From Paenibacillus tarimensis (GTDB lineage Bacteria; Bacillota; Bacilli; Paenibacillales; Paenibacillaceae), in contig NZ_JAKGAO010000006.1 in NCBI RefSeq assembly GCF_021532315.1, forward strand, positions 62,001-126,000: a stretch of 64,000 bases of DNA, in the 5' to 3' direction. The stretch's first letter is position 1. Each line of letters opens with the position of its first letter. Positions 62,163 through 64,000 of the stretch are shown here, piece after piece. A program made the position numbers and the translations under genes. The notes below the pieces were generated by a model, which did no database searches, had not been told where the DNA came from, and saw nothing but the letters and a program-made list of their open reading frames with translations.

Positions 62163-63788
62163 TTGTACACGATTATGCTGGTAGATGATGAGGATGAAGT
62201 CAGGGAAGGCATGAAGCTGAAGACGGACTGGGAGGGTGCCGGGTTCCGGCTGGTGGGCGACTTTGCCAACGGCGTAGATGCGCTTGACGGGTATGAAGCG
62301 CTTAAGCCGGATGTCGTAATCACGGATATCTGTATGCCCTTTATGGATGGGCTGGAGCTGTCGCGGCACATAATGGCGAAGTCAAAGGATGTGAAGCTGG
62401 TTATTGTGACCGGCTATGAGGATTTTGAATACGCGAAGCAGGCGATCAAGCTGAATGTGAAGGATTATCTGCTAAAGCCTCTGAATCTGGCAGAGTTCAC
62501 TGCATTTCTGTCTGGAATAAAGCAGGAACTGGATGCCGAGAGGGCTCACCGCGAGGATCTCAGTGCCTTGCGACGCAAGCTGAATGAGAGCTTCCCGCTG
62601 CTGCGGGAGCGGTTTCTTGACCGCCTTTCTATTATAAGGCTGTCCGCAGATGAAGTGGCGCGCAAGTTTGCCTACTTTCATTTGTCTTTGTCGGGGCCTT
62701 CTTATATAGCGCTTGTTGCCGAGCTGGATGAGCCCTCAGGCAGAGGAAGTGAAACAGAGATGGGGAGGGAAGCAGTGGATGGAGAGCTGCTGCGCTTCGC
62801 CGCTGCAAACATCTTTAAGGAATGGTTCGAAGGGGAATATGGAGGCATTGTATTCCAGACTAGGGAGGACCGGATAGCGGTCTTCGCAGGGGGAGTGCCG
62901 GGACGGCTTGAAGCAGAGGTCGGCGCCCTGGCGGAGCATGCCAGAAACAGTGTGGCCAAATATCTGAAATTGTCAGTTACAGTAGGCATCGGCGGCCTGT
63001 GCGAGTCTCCGTGTCTGCTGTCCGACTCCTTCCGGGAGGCAGCGGCAGCGCTGGAATACCGATTTTTGATGGGACGCGGGGCCATTATCTCCATAGGAGA
63101 CCTCGAGTTTGGCAGACGAAGCGGTCGCACCGGCGGGCAATGGGAAGCCAGGCTGATTGCCGCCGTTAAGAGCGGTAAGCTCATGCAGGTTACGGATGTC
63201 ATCAGCCAATGGGCCGAAGAGCAGGGGCATACGGGAACGCAGGTATCTGCCTGTATGCAAGGGCTTTATAAAATTCTCGTTGCTTTAATGAACTGGGTGA
63301 ATGAAGCCGGATTTGATGAGCAGTCGGTGCTTGGGAACGATCCGTTTGGCCAAATCCGCAAGCTGCAAACGCTTGACGAGGCTGGGGAGTGGCTGGCGCA
63401 GACCTGCCGGCTTGTGATGAATCATGTGATGGAGAAGCGCTCGTGTGTCCATACCGGGCAGATTGCAGCTGCGCTCGCCTATATAGAAGAGCGGTATACG
63501 GACCCTGCATTCTCGCTTCAGGAGCTGTGCGGCCACTTGTACTTGAGCGTCAGCTATTTCAGCAGTCTCTTTAAGCAGGCAACTGGTGAAACATTTGTGG
63601 AGCGGCTGACCCGGCTTCGAATCGGGAAAGCAAAGGAGCTGCTGGAATTTTCCGCATTGAAAACCTATGAAATTGCGGGCAAGGTGGGATATAACGATCC
63701 GCAGTATTTCAGTGTGCTGTTCAAACGGCATACGGGCGAGACGCCTAAGGCATTCCGTGCGTCCCGCAGGGGAAGCGTCCGCTTATGA
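62163..63788 (+). CDS. YesN-type response regulator with AraC DNA-binding domain
   Basis: A 541-residue regulator with receiver domain (VDDEDE, phospho-acceptor Asp55 in TDICMPFMDG, Lys in LLKPLN), a central region of about 300 residues and a C-terminal AraC double helix-turn-helix (LYLSVSYFSSLFKQ, DPQYFSVLFKRHTGETPKAF). TTG at 62163 is the start: GGAGGTG (62148-62154) lies 8 bp upstream; an ATG four codons later would cut the first beta strand. It overlaps the kinase gene by 4 bp. The cre site suggests glucose repression. Confidence 0.92.
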   Translation: MYTIMLVDDEDEVREGMKLKTDWEGAGFRLVGDFANGVDALDGYEALKPDVVITDICMPFMDGLELSRHIMAKSKDVKLVIVTGYEDFEYAKQAIKLNVKDYLLKPLNLAEFTAFLSGIKQELDAERAHREDLSALRRKLNESFPLLRERFLDRLSIIRLSADEVARKFAYFHLSLSGPSYIALVAELDEPSGRGSETEMGREAVDGELLRFAAANIFKEWFEGEYGGIVFQTREDRIAVFAGGVPGRLEAEVGALAEHARNSVAKYLKLSVTVGIGGLCESPCLLSDSFREAAAALEYRFLMGRGAIISIGDLEFGRRSGRTGGQWEARLIAAVKSGKLMQVTDVISQWAEEQGHTGTQVSACMQGLYKILVALMNWVNEAGFDEQSVLGNDPFGQIRKLQTLDEAGEWLAQTCRLVMNHVMEKRSCVHTGQIAAALAYIEERYTDPAFSLQELCGHLYLSVSYFSSLFKQATGETFVERLTRLRIGKAKELLEFSALKTYEIAGKVGYNDPQYFSVLFKRHTGETPKAFRASRRGSVRL

Positions 63789-64000
63789 AGCGGCTGCGCT
63801 GGCTTCAGTTCAAGAGCATACACACCAGCATAGCAATCGCCTTTTCCGTGCTGATCATCTGTACCACGCTGGTGCTCAGCTACAACACTTACCGGGTGTC
63901 TTCGGAGGCTGTAACTGATAACTCCCTGCAGTATACAGCACAGCTGGTGGAGCAGGTCAGCCGGAACATCAATACGTACATAGCCAATATGGAGAGTATC
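63785..64000 (+). CDS. YesM-type sensor histidine kinase, N-terminal part (3' end outside window)
   Basis: ATG at 63785 overlaps the regulator stop (ATGA). The 72 codons in the window read MKRLRWLQFKSIHTSIAIAF, a membrane helix (about residues 13-33), then the start of an extracytoplasmic region (SYNTYRVSSEAVTDNS, YTAQLVEQVSRNINTYIAN). This is the normal N terminus of a YesM-type kinase paired with the upstream YesN-type regulator. The order regulator-kinase is the reverse of the first pair in the window (11332-14730). Confidence 0.85.
   Translation, partial: MKRLRWLQFKSIHTSIAIAFSVLIICTTLVLSYNTYRVSSEAVTDNSLQYTAQLVEQVSRNINTYIANMESI

Noticed and set aside
1-64000. Prophage, integrase, tRNA, rRNA or attachment sites
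   Set aside because: No structural phage genes, recombinases, tRNA cloverleaf or rRNA sequence was recognised in reading both strands.

Overview
The window looks like chromosome from a spore-forming, Gram-positive Firmicute of the Paenibacillus type. The evidence is a germinant-receptor operon, gerE, a YhcN/YlaJ-type spore lipoprotein, YesM/YesN-type two-component pairs beside sugar ABC importers that lack their own ATPase, a DUF2264 protein, a stalk-domain (copper amine oxidase N-terminal-like) protein, a FloT/NfeD pair, RelP, and strong AGGAGG-type ribosome binding sites with frequent GTG and TTG starts. No rRNA, tRNA, CRISPR array or prophage was seen. The only mobile-element trace is a transposase-derived gene at 19856-20881.

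Layout. 1-4520: end of a DUF2264 gene, an SDR reductase, a spore lipoprotein and a convergent FAD/Rieske oxidoreductase. 4703-9745: germinant receptor operon in the order A-C-D-B, including a small two-helix D-type subunit, then gerE behind a sigma-K-like promoter, then a membrane protein. 9951-19724: an oxidoreductase, then a YesM/YesN two-component system, an Lpl-type oligosaccharide importer (binding protein plus two permeases) and a GH53 endo-galactanase without a signal peptide; together these read as a galacto-oligosaccharide uptake locus. The kinase and binding-protein genes share a 24-bp upstream motif, and a cre-like site precedes the permeases. 19856-20881: a zinc-ribbon IS1595-type protein whose catalytic core is replaced by 42-bp tandem repeats.

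21584-35311: mostly housekeeping and accessory genes: SDR, aldo/keto reductase, TPR protein, a sensor kinase gene broken by one in-frame TAG, a SWIM/SNF2 pair (YwqB/YwqA-like), TSUP exporter, 5'-deoxynucleotidase, class I fumarase and a BASS transporter. 35353-42042: a PhoR/PhoP-like pair in kinase-first order, an AraC regulator, a lipoprotein, a chromate transporter and a DUF3231 protein. 42207-49166: a 42-residue gene, a GbsR-type repressor and a divergent Ugp-like operon with a PHP phosphoesterase, a HAD phosphatase and an SMR exporter; the intergenic region has two TTGAAC/GTTCAA palindromes.

49176-57237: VOC protein, stalk-domain protein, nfeD-floT behind a near-perfect sigma-W promoter, a c-di-GMP-I riboswitch upstream of an unknown 92-residue protein, an ECF sigma/anti-sigma pair with a probable autoregulatory promoter, a divergent IF-3 paralogue and a HAD hydrolase. 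57446-64000: a ribose-type ABC transporter (ATPase, permease, binding protein), a RelP-type small alarmone synthetase, and a second YesN/YesM pair whose kinase runs off the end of the window. Cre-like sites lie upstream of the transporter and of the second regulator.
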